64,000 nucleotides of DNA, taken from the NCBI GenBank assembly GCA_963576725.1, contig OY755241.1, positions 1,984,001-2,048,000 on the forward strand. Reading direction: 5' to 3'. This document shows, piece by piece, positions 42,968 through 56,928 of this stretch (position 1 is its first letter; the number at the start of each line of letters is the position of its first letter). Under the pieces are notes generated by a model. It was not told the DNA's origin and searched no databases. It saw only the letters and a list, made by a program, of their open reading frames with translations. Source of the stretch: Azorinus chamasolen (Eukaryota > Mollusca > Bivalvia > Cardiida > Solecurtidae). The position numbers and the translations under genes were made by a program.

Positions 42968-43730
42968 CATGACCCCCCCCCCCCCAGTACGTCCCGGATG
43001 TGTGGTCCGGAGGAAACCGTGTCAAACCGGGAGTACAGTCCTGGCGGCACTGTTAACATCCGGGAAGATCCCTGATGAACCCTATTGATCCGGCTTAATC
43101 CGGCAGACAGCACCGGATGTTTTAAAATGTTTAAAACAACCGGGAGTCGCCAAGAGTCACCAGGAAAGACATCCAAAACCGGCTTAATCCTGGCAATTCC
43201 GGGACAACCCCCGTATATTCCGGTGCAGGTCCGGGTCTCTGGCTTTACCGTGATAGTCCCTAGTAATCCGGGATGTAGGCGAGCACCTCATCCACGACAG
43301 ACTTTTGGTGAACCCCCGGCATTGGGCCGGTATAGCTCCGGTGTACGACGGTATAGTCTCGTTTCGTACCGGTGGAGTTAGGGACTGGCAAGGTATGAGC
43401 CGGTTTGTCTGCTGGTCAACCAACGTTTATACCCGGGTAACGCCCACGACCGGGGTCACACCGAATTGTATCGTGTTCAACCGGGAAAACGCTGGCCCTA
43501 CACCGTAAATAGACCGTGCCAAACCGGAAACTAACCGGGATAGTCTGGGGTCAAACTGGAAGATCCTGCTTCTAAATCGGGGGTCCACCGAGGCAACGTC
43601 AAGAATATGGGAATGTACATTAATTTGTTAAGAAATAAGGTCCCGTATCATCCCGAACGCCGGCTATTTCTTCGCTGGGAAGTACCGTGGGGTACCAGGA
43701 CCAACACTGTGACAGTGGGAACGGGGTTTT
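42968..43730. other. CCGG-studded GC-rich stretch
   Basis: Opens with about 14 C, then about 700 bp far richer in GC than anything around it. I count more than 20 CCGG in about 600 bp, mostly in contexts such as ATCCGG, AACCGGGA and TTCCGG, with irregular spacing. Short open frames exist on both strands without recognisable domains. It begins exactly where block copy A stops matching copies B and C. Confidence 0.75.
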
Positions 43731-43752
43731 AGAAAAACGTCTGAATCCAGAC

Positions 43753-44620
43753 CTTATGTACTTCACCACAGCAGGTGTTAAGTTAAGTGCTTGTGTGACG
43801 ACTGTAAAAAGTCACCCATACTTCATTCTCAGTGTTGTTATTTCTTCAAGTCTTTCGGGATCATTAGTTTCTGTGATTAGTTTTAAATATTGAATACCAC
43901 TTAAGCCAGTGCTTAAGGGGGCTTGAGTAGTGTTGCACTTTTCATAACTGCTCATGAACAGACTCAATAAAACCGAGTCTGCAATTTTCACTTTTCACAT
44001 TGCTGATTTTGCTTTTGAAGGATCTCTTACTTTTAGAATTTATGTACTTCACAACAGCAGGTGTTAAGTGCTTGTGTGGCGGCCATTAAAAAGTCGCCTC
44101 ATACTTCATCCTCAGTGTTGTTATATTTTCTGGTCCTTTGGGATAATCAGTTTTGATGATATTAGTTTCAAAAATTGAATATCGCTTAAACTGGGGCCAG
44201 GGGGCGTGAGTAGTGTTGTAATTTTCATAACTGCTCATATTGAACAGACTCAATAAAACAGAGTCTGCAATTTTCTCTTTTTGCATTGCTGATTTTGCTT
44301 TCGAATGATCTCCTACTTTCAGAACACAATATTATGTTCTTCACAACAGCAGGTGGTAAGTGCTTGTGTGGCGGCTGTAAAAAGTCATCCTGTACTTCAT
44401 TCTCAGTGTTGTTATATTTACTGTTCCTTCAGGATCATTAGTTTTGATGTTAGTTTTGAAAAATGAATACCGCTTAAGTAAGTGCTTAAGGGGCGTAAAT
44501 AGTGTTGCACTTTTCATAACTGCTCATGAACAGACTCAATAAGACTGAGTCAGAAATTTTCTCATTTTGCTTTAGAAGGATCTCCTAGTTTCAGAACTTA
44601 TTTACATGGCACATTGTCAC
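43753..44620. repeat. ~289-bp tandem repeat, 3 copies
   Basis: TTCACAACAGCAGGTGTTAAG and variants at 43761, 44047 and 44339; each unit ends with AATAAAAC-GAGTCTGCAATTTTC-like sequence and TTTTGCTTTCGAA. The inverse of part of the unit lies in the duplicated block (40190-40365, 47494-47669). Confidence 0.85.
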
Positions 44621-45545
44621 CTACTTGCAAAACTGGTCATGTGTTTATGATGGAGGATGCTCAGTTGGAGAAAATCAAGTGCAAGAATATGCTGGCTGAG
44701 CTCAAATGCAGGTTACTCTTGTGCAATTCTGGAGAATTCCACCAAACTTTACTTCTTTGACCCGTATAGCCATAATGAATGTGGAATGGTAGTTTGTAAT
44801 GGCTTTGATACTCATAATAACCTGCTATAAGAATATTGGTGACCTTTGTTTGTGTATTATTTGTCATTAGATTCTTATAATTAGCTGTATCTTTGAAATT
44901 ATCTTCTGATGTTCAGTTTGAAGTTGGAAGCCTAAAACTTCCAGGTGAATTAAATTTCCATACATATGTGGCCTATGGTTGGTCTGTATGTCCGTGGCAC
45001 AATCTTTTGATTTGAGATCAAGGCAGTATTCCATCACCTTTAGTGATAGTTGTAGTTTTTATATCTGTTTGAATTCAGCAGTTATAGCTGTACTTTCTGA
45101 TTTTGTCAAAAATAATAATTATTATGTGCCTTATGAAATAAATGAAGCAAAAGAGGTTTTAGGTGACAGCATTTATTGTGAAATTGTTTCAGATTACACC
45201 GTTCCAATATAGAGATGTAACTTATATTGTGTTACAGTGACCAGTAATTTAATGTATAGATTAAGTATAATTATGAAAATTTAACAGATAATTTGTAATG
45301 AGATTGAACAAATTGTTGTTAAAGCAATGATGGAATATTGAGTGCTGCATTTTATTATCTAAATAAATTATGCGGACAAAATAAAAAAAAAATCTAGTGC
45401 TTTGTTATACATGTACATAATACTATTTTGAATAACAAATGGCACAATCCCCAAACTTCTTATCAGATATCTTACTTTAGAAGAGCTTTTGGAATATTTA
45501 TGCCCATCATGTAAAAAAAATCCAGAATAACATGAAACAAATCTT
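44621..45545. other. Unrecognised AT-rich spacer
   Basis: No domain, RNA or repeat identified. Short frames at 44979-45212 (plus) and 44661-44867 (minus) have no recognisable features. Confidence 0.4.
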
Positions 45546-45996
45546 GCAATAAGGGCGCAGGTCAGATGTTTTTATATAATGTTGCAATATTTTGGTTTAT
45601 CAGTCCTGATCTTAAAAGTTTTATTGAAGGTTACATATTAAAGTCCAAAAACATTTAACTTTAATGTACTTACTACCATGTTGCATTGCAAAACTCCACC
45701 AAATTCAATAGAAATCTTCCTGCAATAGAGGCGTAAGTGCACTTACGCCCATCTTGCATATAACATTTCTCCAGAATCACTTGCAAAAGAGTGCAATAAA
45801 GGCGTAAGTCCAATATTTTAATATATACTGTTTCTTTCTTAGATTTTATTTACAGTGTTGCATATTTCCTGTAACATGTCTAATTTTAAAGCTTTCACAT
45901 AGGAACATTTGTATGTTTTTCAAAACAGAATAAAACAGTTTGGTTTTTTGGCTCTCCTGTAAAATTTTCAAAAATGTAGTTACGCCCTTATTGCGT
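45546..45996. repeat. Inverted-repeat element with GCAATAAGGGCG ends
   Basis: GCAATAAGGGCGCA at the left, TACGCCCTTATTGCG at the right, inner repeats GCAATAGAGGCGTAAGTGC and a central palindrome GCGTAAGTGCACTTACGC. Non-coding; ends immediately before block copy B. Confidence 0.6.
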
Positions 45997-46006
45997 TGAA
46001 CCCTCG

Positions 46007-49000
46007 ATATGTTTGAAGTTAAAAATATGTGGAATTGAAGCTCATTTTTCAAGATTCCCTGACCATTCCCTGATATGTGCCTATGTATTTTTCCTTATAA
46101 TTTTCCTTAAAGTTCGGAACTTCCTATATAGTTTTCCTTATAGTTATCAAAATCGCCTGACCTTGATTAAATTTAAATTTCCTTGACTTTTCCCTGACTC
46201 GTGGCAGTCCTGAAGATGTCTAATTATGCGTCTCCAGGGCAGGTCATAGCTTAATGCAGAACGAAATTTATGCAGAAAGCTCCAGCAGCTTTCTACATTA
46301 ATTTCGTCCTGCATTAAGCTGTGACCTACTTTTAAAGAAGCTCGTGTTTAGAGGGGTGCTACATGTGGATATGCAAAGTTTTGTGTTTGTGTGAAAATAT
46401 TGCAGGAAATTTGATGGGATTGGAAAGCACTGCATCTCGATAAGATTATGCAGTGTCTATATTCATTAACATGTTGAGTCTAAATTTGAGACTCGGACTC
46501 AAAACCTGCAAATAGAAACATGCCGTTTCACCGATTTTATGAACCCCGTCTGCCAATCACGTGGTGGTGGGACATTGCTTTTGCTCTGTGTTGGTTGTTT
46601 TTATTTGGTTGGTTTGTCTGTTTGTCCCCAACTTCAACGATGGTGATAATTTTGTCACCATTGCACATACGTACTTCAAAGTTGGCGAACATTTTCAAGG
46701 CAAGCATCAAGGTCAAAGGTCATATCGGGGACATAGTGTTTCACATTCACATCTTATTAAACATATAATTGTCTAAAAAAATTTTTAAAAAAACCCAACC
46801 CAAATGTTGTACACTTTTGCATGTAGCAATGTTTTTATACCGATTTTCAAAAATTACCAATATATGAATTAAATTTGCAGCTTCTAAGTTTGCAATTTGG
46901 ACTTGGATTCCATCCATGTTTTCATTATGGTTTGAGGCCTTTAAAAGCTATATATACTGGTTAAACCTTGATAACGATTGCAGGCCGTGATCAGAACCCT
47001 CTGGTCCGGGTCTCTTTGTATATGATCCATGCACTATATCGCAGGGAGAGGGGCGATTATTTCAAAAACTTCCCATGAGAGTTTTCAAACAAGAGGGCCA
47101 TGATATCGCTCATCAGACAATCAGAGAAGATTTTCAGTTTTCACAATATGTTTCTATAGAAAACTGGCCATCCATGGGGCGTGGCCAATTTTAACTCCGA
47201 TGGCGTAATTTATATAACTTCTGTAGAGGACCTGAACATGATGCTATGTGCCAAATATGAAAGCTAAGAACCTTCCAGTTTCAGAGAAGATTTTCAAAGT
47301 TTTCACTATATCTTTCCATTGAAAACTGGCCACCCCTGGGACGGGGCCAATTTTGACCCAAGGGGCATAATTCATGTAACTTTTGTAGAGGACCTGGACA
47401 TGATGCTATATGTCAAATATGAAAGCTGACAGCCTTCCAGTTTCAGAGGAGAATATTCTGAAAATGGGCGATCCTTCGAAAGCAAAAGTAGAAACGCAAA
47501 AAGAGAAAATTGCAGACTCTGTTATTGCTATTGAGTCTGTTCATGAGTAGCAACTAAAACTGCACTTCTACCCACGCCCCCTTGCACCGGCTTAAGCAGT
47601 ACTCAATTTTCAAAACTAATATATCAAAACTAATGATCCCGAAGGACCAGAAAATATAACACTGAGAAGATCACGTATATATACGAGTTAATAAATATTC
47701 ATGTTGTCATTTATTTCATGAATATTAAACACGAAGTGTTAACTCTGCACACTAGAAGCAAATTCATTTGTGTTCTAACTGTTTGTAAAGGCCATCACAA
47801 ATTGATATATTCTGATGAAAGGGTAACAAGAGCTCCATGTGACGGAGCATTATACGTCCTAAGTATGTGCTGTCGTAACATGCACAATGTTATATGGGAG
47901 AGGACTGATGTTATAAAGTTATTAAACGAATAATGTTTTTTTAGTTGATGGTGACTGTGACCTTGACCTTTTACCGACAGACCTCAAAATCAATACGGGT
48001 CACCTACTAACCATCCACCCTACTAAGTATGAAGACAATATTACCAATAGTCAAGTTATTGAGCGGACAAGATTTTTGAGTTGACGGTCACTGTGCCCTT
48101 GACCAACTGACCTTAAAATCAATAGGGGTCATCTACTCACCATGACAACCTTCCTACTAAGTATGAAGATAGCACACCCAAAAATTACAAGTTATTGAGC
48201 GGACAAGATTTTTTAGTTGAAGGTCGTTGTGACCTAGACCGACTTACCTCAAAATGAATAGGGGTCATCTTCTCGCCATGACCAACCTTACTACTAAGTA
48301 TGAAGACAGCACACCCAATAAGTATCTAGTTATTGAGTGGACAGTATTTTTTAGTTGAAGGTCCTTGTGACCGACCTCAAAATCAATTGGGTCATCTACT
48401 AGCCATGATAAATCTTCCTACTAAGTATGAAGACCGCATTCCTAATACTTAAATTATTGAGCGAACTTTTTTTTAGTTTAAGGTCACTGTGACCTTGACC
48501 GACTGACCTCAAAATCAATAAGGGGGGTGTGTTTCATCTACTGGCCATGACCAACCTTCCTACAATGGCTATAAAGACAGCACACCCAACAGTTGTCAAG
48601 TTAATGAGCGAACAAAGATGTGGCTAACGAACGGACGGACAAGCGCCATACCATAATACGACCGAAGTTACCTTTGGGCGTATAAAAAACACAGCTGGGT
48701 GCAATATATAAGACATACGACAACAAAGTGACATTGAGCTCTTTATTTGAGAGAGCGTAATGTAAGTAGTCAGTTGGAAGCATTCTCAGAAATAAACATT
48801 TTGTTACTGCAGAAAAACAAACAGGTACAAAAGATGGACCAACACTGTCCACTTACAAATGTGTAATGTAACATTCTCTGTTGCTGTTCACTAGTGTGAT
48901 GAAAGTCCAAAGCCTTCCAGACAACACTAATGCCACTCACAATACACGTGCATATATACTCACAGGTTACCATTAACCCTTTACCTGGTGAATATTCATG

Positions 49001-51211
49001 AAAGAATTACTGGCATTATGAATTATTGATTTCTTTGTAAATAGCATGAACACACCAATTTTGGCAATGACAGAAACAGAAGAATCAGGTCTATACCGTT
49101 TCATAAGCAAACGGAGCAGGCCCTGATCAAACAGCTCCTACAGGAGCCATCTGATCTGGGTCTACTCTGATTGCAAAGGAACCAAACAGTGACTCTTTGG
49201 CAGGTAAAGGGTCAATATACTATAATCTATTATTTAAGTCATTAATCAGATTTCCGTTTAAAAAATGTATATTGTATGGGGTAAAATAAAGCAGCCTGGG
49301 TTGATCAATATGAGACACCACCTGCAATTTGGCAATGGTCAAAAACAGAAAATCAGATGATGCATGTCCACATTCGCAACAAACAAAAAATATAAACAAT
49401 TCAAGAATAAATGTTTTATTTTATGATGTTTGAAATGATTGACTCTGTGGCACAGTGTACTGCAGAAGATCCTCCATACAGCCACCACTCAATGAGGTCT
49501 AATTACAGATGTTCAAGACAGGTGGCAACCTAATAGTTTCTGCATTACAGTAAAACCTCTCTATAACGGCCACTAAATTGCATCAAGTATTTTGTGTTAA
49601 AGGCAAGTGGCTGCTTAAAGCAAGGTGAAAGTAAAACAGAACACTCTTATATAGTAGTGTTGTGTTTTACTTTCACCTTGCTTTAAGCAGCAACCTGTCC
49701 TAAATACTAATTAACCCAATTTAGTGGCCATTATAGAGAGGTTTTACTGTACTTGCATTCTGCATTAAGCAACCACCTGCTCTTATACAGTAGAACCTGT
49801 TTTAAGCGGTCATCAAAAAGTATCTAATTATGGGTCTGTAAGGCAGGTGGTAGCTTAATGCTGGTCAAAAATAATACAAAAAGCTCCTACAGGAGCTTTC
49901 TGCATTACTTTCGCCCTGCATTAAGCAACCACCTGCTTTTTAAGACCCCTATGTTCAATAAATGAGTGGTCGCTTAGGACATGTTCTACTGTAGACTTCT
50001 ATATCTATCAAGTGATCACTGTATAAATGTTTCACTCCACATGGCTTGTGGTTACAATTGGATTTTGGTCTTGTCAAGAAGGCTTTAAACTTGCAACGCT
50101 GTGTGCATTTTCCCATTCATAAATGTACATGTATACAACGCACAGCCTTGGTACAAGGCATTCACACATGCAATCTCTGGACGAAGATTCCACACTGGTC
50201 AAAATGGACATGAGAACAGCAGTGGCTGGCATATTTAATTACAAACGATGTATACAGTAAAACCTGCCTTACATGACCCGTCAAAAATAGATATAACTAT
50301 GGGTATGCAAGTCAGGTGGTAGCTTAAAACAGGTCAAAAGTAATGCAAAAAACTAATACAGGAGCTTTCTGCATTACTTTTTCCCTGCTTTAAGATTCCT
50401 GTGTCTATTCAGTATAAGGTCGCTTAAGACTGGTTCTATTGTATCGTCAGCTGAATTGTTCACCGGCTTTATTTTCTGGAAATTTTATAATACTGCTACA
50501 AGTCCATATTGTTTATCTCTCTTCTACACATGAAAGACCTCCATGGTAGATATGTAAACACTTTCGGAATACTGAGCACAAAAAATAATAATTCAAAGTG
50601 TATTAAATGCCTCATATTAACATTTCCAGAATTTGAAATTAGTGTGGATCCAAAGTCGATAAATATTTAATATGTTGATTTGGTTTCGCACTATTTTCAA
50701 AATACTTTTTATTTATCACATAAGGGGACGTAAAGTTGGTACAATTTGACAAACGAGTCAGATTGTTAGACAATATAAACATTGCCTTTGTATCTGCAGA
50801 TGAAAATAATTGTTTGATTGTTTGTTCACTCTAGAACAGCAAGCATCACATCTAAAGCTCACTGCATTCAAGAACCATTTGCTCAGTATTTAGAATCTAC
50901 ATATGTGCACACAACCTTCAAGTCCAATTATAAATTAGGATAAACACATGCTACCTGGAATTGAATAGAAATGCACACTTCTAGTCTTAAATCCAGATTA
51001 AAAGCAATGAAAAATCTGAACTGTTACTGCAGTTTTTTCAATGGCAAAACAAAATTGATCAGTAAGCCACAACTTGATACTGCCAAAGTCACAATGACAT
51101 GTCTCACCACTATAAATAATGATGATCCCTCTAGATACATCAATATCGACTAATCAGACACATTACTCAAACTTTTAACATAATGTGAAGATGTTTTGCA
51201 CAAACTTTACA
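46007..51211. repeat. Segmental duplication, copy B
   Basis: 46007-50277 matches 38703-42967 almost base for base. 50278-51211 matches 60407-61345 of copy C and is absent from copy A. It contains no PGRP exon. Holds a degraded family B MITE at about 50263-50443. 50444-51211 is otherwise unrecognised AT-rich DNA. Confidence 0.9.
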
Positions 51212-53581
51212 CTTTTACTTTCACATGCCCAATAAGCAGCTAAGAATCAGTCTCCAATCATCGTATCTGCTATACAGTTATAACCTGTTTTGGGAGGTCA
51301 CCAAGAAGCCGTCTTATTATGGGTCTGTAAGACAGATGGTAACTTAACGCAGGTCAAAAGTAATGCAGAAAGCTACTACATGAGATTTTTGCATTACCTT
51401 TGCCCTATATTAAGCAACCACTTGCTTTTTTCAGACTTCTGTGTTCAATAACTGAATGGAAGCTTAAGAAAGGTTCTACTGTAATTTTGATTCATCAAAG
51501 TATCATTCCAAAACCTGAACGTTCACAAACTGTTCGATAGATGGATTCCACAGCTTGTTTCATTGTTGTCATTACTGATGGGGATACTCGTCCGAGATAG
51601 TAAAACCTCTCTATAACGACCACAAAATTACATCAAGTATTTTGTGTTAAAGGCAGGTGGATGCTTAAAGCAAGGTGAAAGTAAAACAGAACGCTCCTAT
51701 GGGAGCGTTCTGTTTTACTTTCACCTTGCTTGAAGCAACCACCTGCCCAAAATACCAGCTTATTGATACAATTTAGTGGCCGTTATAGTGAGGTTCTACC
51801 ATAGGCTGGTTGGAGATTTTCTGAAGATCGAAGGTGGCAGGCAATATGGTGAAACACCTTATATCGTATTACCGACAATGTCCCCAAAACATCCAAGACT
51901 TCGGTGTTGATTAGTTAGTCCCTTGGGTACAAGAAATGAGTGGCATGGTCCTTGCAAACAGTGTAGATTCAGATCAGAAAGAAGCCTCCTTTTACCAGGA
52001 TATGTACTGTTTGTCATTCAAACTCCTGTAGCAAAATGATTCAAACTTTCCTACTTATTACTGAGAAGAGTCTATAGTTATACACATTTTTGTAGACTCC
52101 GTACCCTTTGACCGCTGAATAGTCACAGTAAAATGGCCCATCATCATGGACCATTTTACTTTCAATATTCAGCGGTCAAAGGGTTCGGAGTCTACAAAAA
52201 TGATTTAATTATTGATTTGATAACAGTGGCTACTAGGCCCCGAGGTTATAAAACAGTTTGCTTGAGTACGAGATCATTCTCAGGCATCTGGTTGGTCAGA
52301 ACTTTAGCCTGTTCAATATATGAGGATACATATACTTTAAAATGAACTTAGACGTTGTATAACCTCGGAACCTGAATAGATCATTGTCAGTTCATGATAA
52401 TGGTCAGTCGGCAGCATGTTTGAAAAAAGTCTGTCGACGTCGTGGTCATATTACATGTAACCCTACACCCACTGTGGGCCAACTACGTATTATTATCAAA
52501 TGTTTTGCTACGACAATTTATATGGGTATTTTAATAGATTTGATTTCCTACGAAGCCAGTGTATCAATTGGGAAATGTTTTCCTATGATAACAAAGTTAC
52601 CTTCGTAGGAAAACAAATCTATTAACCCTTTTCCTCATACAAACGTGTTTTCACGCATCTGCAAACAGAGTAGACCCAGATCAGACGGCTCCTAGAGGAG
52701 CCGTCTGATCAGGGTCTGCTCTGTTTGCTAATAGAAGTTGATAGATCTGGTTCTTTAGTTTCTAAAATGTCTACAATATCCAACCTTCCTTATTTCATTA
52801 TTATTATTTTGTCCATGAATATTCAGTAGGTATTGAAATTTGAAACAAACATAGAACAGGGAAAGGGTTAAAATACTCATATAAATTGTCGTAGCAAAAC
52901 ATTTTGATAATAATACGTAGTTGGCCCCCAGTGACACGGGTACCTCATTGGCCCCCCAGTGACACGGGTACCTCATTGGCCCCAGTGACACGGGTACCTC
53001 ATTGGCCCCCAGTGACACGGGTACCTCATTGGCCCCCCGTGACACGGGTACCTCATTGGCCCCAGTGACACGGGTACCTCATGAACAGACATGTAGGAAA
53101 TACTGACACAGAGTAACAGATAAATAAACAGTAAAACCCCGATAATGCGACCACTTAATAAACAGCCACTGATGTCGTCTAAAGCAGGTGGTAGCTTAAT
53201 GCAGGACGAAAGTTATGCAGAAAGCTCCTATAGGAGCTTTCTGCATAACTTTCGTCCTGCATTAAGCTACCACCTGCCTCTGCCACCCAGAATTATGCCC
53301 CTTTTTGGTGGTCGCATTAGCGGGGTTTTACTGTACTTATATACTAAAACCGTCATTTCTCAACAAAATCCTATGTTGTGAAGAGTGATCATTACATAGG
53401 GTTTGGTGGAGAAATAAAAGAGTTATTCGTGAAAATGTTTTACTTTACGTATTTTATCTCGACCTCTGATGACGTCATGAAAATCGATTAGCTGGTTTTT
53501 TTTATAATGGCATATAATCACAGAATATGTTGGTTGTGACAGAAATATGCATATGTTATTCAATGGTCGTTCATCTTTCAG

Positions 53582-53781
53582 CTATTTGCATAATCGGAGA
53601 TTTTACTCACCGCACTCCGAACTCCCTCGCAATAGATGCCACGAAACAGCTGATCAGCTGCGCCTATTCCAACCACAAACTGACCAGTAACTACCTTCTG
53701 AGGGGTCACCGTGACGTGTCGGACACGGAATGTCCAGGGGACAAACTGTACCAACTTATACAGACATGGTCACATTACTGA
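53582..53781 (+). CDS. Orphan PGRP terminal exon (exon 4)
   Basis: 200 nt with intact acceptor TCATCTTTCAG|CT, the same phase as other exon 4 copies and an open frame to TWSHY-TGA. Keeps zinc His (RGHRDV) and Cys (TECPG). It reads HRTPNS and SCAYSNHK where copy 3 reads HRVPNS and SCADFNHK. No exon 1-3 is present nearby because the duplicated block begins inside intron 3. It could be a dead fragment or an alternative last exon for copy 3. AATAAA follows at 54066-54071. Confidence 0.8.
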
Positions 53782-53973
53782 ACACTGACTTACACACAGA
53801 AAATGACATGGTCACATTACTGAACACTGCCTTACACACAGAAAATGACATGGTCACATTACTGAACACTGCCTTACACACAGAAAATGACATGGTCACA
53901 TTACTGAACACTGCCTTACACACAGAAAATGACATGGTCACATTACTGAACACTGCCTTACACACAGAAAATG
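53764..53973. repeat. 42-bp minisatellite, 5 copies, at the orphan exon
   Basis: Same unit as 38260-38511, more homogeneous, with TGA (TTACTGAAC) in place of TAA in each unit, including the real stop. Confidence 0.93.
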
Positions 53974-55214
53974 CTTTTTTGTAACACATCTTTCACGTAC
54001 TCGTGTACTGCTACGCCCCACTATGGCGAACACCGGAAGAAACAGGGTTGTCACAAACCAGAGGAAATAAACTTCCATGACTTTTTTTCCATGACATAAT
54101 TTCAAATTTCCCTGACACGTTGTATTTCGACATTTGGTCTTTCTATCATGATTAATGTAGTATATATGTTTGAAGTTAAAATATGTGGACTTAAGCTCAT
54201 TTTTCAAGATTCCCTGGCCATTCCCTGATATGTGCCTATGTATTTTTCCTTATAATTTTCCTTATAGTTTTCCTTATAGTTATCAAAATCCCCTGACCTT
54301 GATTAAATTTAAATTTCCTTGACTTTTCCCTGACTCGTGGCAGTCCTGAAGATGTCTAATTATGCGTCTCCAGGGCAGGTTATAACTTAATGCAGAACGA
54401 AATTTATGCAGAAAGCGCCAGCAGCTTTCTGCACTAATTTCGTCCTGCATTAAGCTGTGACCTACTTTTAAAGAAACTCGTGTTTGGAGGGGTGCTACAT
54501 GTGGATATGCAAGTTTTGTGTTTGTGTGAAAATATTGAAGGAACTTTGATGGGATTGGAAAGCACTGCATCTCGATAAGATTTATAATGCAGTGTCTATA
54601 TTCATTAACATGTTGAGTCTAAATTTGAGACACGGACTCAAAACCTGCAAATAGAACATGCCGTTTCACCGATTTTATGAACCCCGTCTGCCAATCACGT
54701 GGTGGTGGGACATTGCTTTTGCTCTATCTGTGTTGGTTGTTTTTGTTTGGTTGGTTTGTCTGTTTGTCTCCAACTTCAACGATGGTGATAATTTTGTCAC
54801 CATTGCACATACGTACTTCAAAGTTGGCGAACATTTTCAAGGCAAGCATCAAGGTCAAAGGTCATATCGGGGACATAGTGTTTCACATTCACATCTTATT
54901 AAACATATAATTGTCTAAAAAAAATTTAAAAAACCAACCCAAATGTTGTACACTTTTGCATGTAGCAATGTTTTTATACCGATTTTCAAAAATTACCAAT
55001 ATATGAATTAAATTTGCAGCTTCTAAGTTTGCAATTTAGACTTGGATTCCATCCATGTTTTCATTATGGTTTGAGGCCTTTAAAAAGAAATATATACTGG
55101 TTAAACCTTGATAACGATTGCAGGCCGTGATCAGAAACTCTCTGGTCCGGGTCTCTTTGTATATGATCCATGCACTATATCGCGGGGAGGGGGTTATTTC
55201 AAAAACTTCCCATG

Positions 55215-56368
55215 AGAGTTTTCAGCATTTTTCTTTCAACATAAAAGCCCTTTCCCTCATATAAATACCAATGCAAACATACGTAGATCTCTCCTGTCTA
55301 AGTCATCTAATCAGATATGCACTGTTTGCTTATGATGTTATACGGTAGAACTCGTCCTGAAGTTTTTGTCTAAACCAATAATTTCCTTTTAAATTTTTAC
55401 CTTATATAAATTGGGTTAATGAATATCCGTGAAGTGATCATTTCATGCATATAAATGTTTATTATGGAAAGGGTTATTCAAACTTCTGTTCACTAAGTAT
55501 GCACTATAGACCGGAGACAGGTGGCTGCCGAACCACTTACCAAATTAACCCTTTCCCTGTTCTATGTTTAGTCCAAATTTCAATACCTTCTGAATATTCA
55601 TGGACAAAATACGGAATGTGGGACATTGTAGCCATTTTAGAAAGGAAATAATCACAACTATCATATTCCATAGCAAACAGAAAAGAGCTTTCTGCATTTT
55701 GTTTTGCAAGAGAATCATCCATCTAGTTTTCTCAATCTAAAATGAATGTTTGTTACTTATTTATGATCTATACACAATTTCTACTGTACCGAGACTAAGG
55801 GTGAATACTGATATAACACTCGCTGTCTAAGATGGAGTGTGTGAATAAGGGGGAACCTTTAAACTGTAGTTTTTGATGTGAAGAAGTGTATTTAAAAGTA
55901 TATCCCACAGGACAGGGTCAATTGTAACATCAGAACAATGATATTAACAAACTTCATTAAGGTAGACTAAGTAAATCTAAGCATCTAAGCCCTGGGACAT
56001 GTGGTTTTTGAGAATATTTTTAAAGTTTTTCCTATGCATAACTAGTGACCCCCAGGGTGGGGTCAATTTTAACCACATGGCTATGATTTAAACAAACTTA
56101 ACGAAGGTCTACCAGATAATGCTACACAGCAAATATTTTAGCACTGTGCAATGTGGTTCATGACAAGAAGATTTTTAAAGTTTTTCAATTTTGTTGCCAT
56201 GGCAACCAGTTCTGCATGGTTCCGCTTGATTTGAACAATTTCTGTAGATACTCATCCATAATAAATTTCATCAAATTCCATCCACTAGTTTCAGAGATGT
56301 TGTTTGAAGTACAAGTGAACGGACAGACGGTCAGTGGTCACAATAGCTCGACTTGAGCCTTCAGCTCA
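55215..56368. other. Insertion in block copy C, mixed repeat sequence
   Basis: Contains family C fragments (about 55246-55400, 55543-55700), a segment paralogous to the 3' flank of PGRP copy 2 (about 55400-55530), then a Helitron-like end (ACGGACAGACGGTCAGTGG then CAGCTCAGGTGAGCTAAATA, about 56317-56372). No gene seen. Confidence 0.55.
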
Positions 56369-56928
56369 GGTGAGCTAAATAAGAGGGCCATGATATCGCT
56401 CACCAGACAATCAGAGAAGATTTTCAAAGTTTTCACAATATGTTTCTATAGAAAACTGGTCATCCCTGGGGCGTGGCCAATTTTAACTCCAATGGCATAA
56501 TTTATATAACTTCTGTAGAGGACCTGAACATGATGCTATGTGCCAAATATGAAAGCTAAGAACCTTCCAGTTTCAGAGAAGATTTTCAAAGTTTTCACTA
56601 TATCTTTCCATTGAAAACTGGCCACCCCTGGGACGGGGCCAATTTTGACCCAAGGGGCATAATTCATGTAACTTTTGTAGAGGACCTGGACATGATGCTA
56701 TATGTCAAATATGAAAGCTGACAGCCTTCCAGTTTCAGAGGAGAATATTCTGAAAATGGGCGATCCTTCGAAAGCAAAAGTAGAAATGCAAAAAGAGAAA
56801 ATTGCAGACTCTGTTATTGTTATTGAGTCTGTTCATTAGTAGCAACTAAAAGTGCACTTCTACCCACGCCCCCTTGCACCGGCTTAAGCAGTACTCAATT
56901 TTCAAAACTAATATATCACAAGAGGGCC

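Noticed and set aside
43085..43508. Open frames in the GC-rich stretch on both strands
   Set aside because: High GC lowers stop frequency; no motif or splice evidence supports coding.
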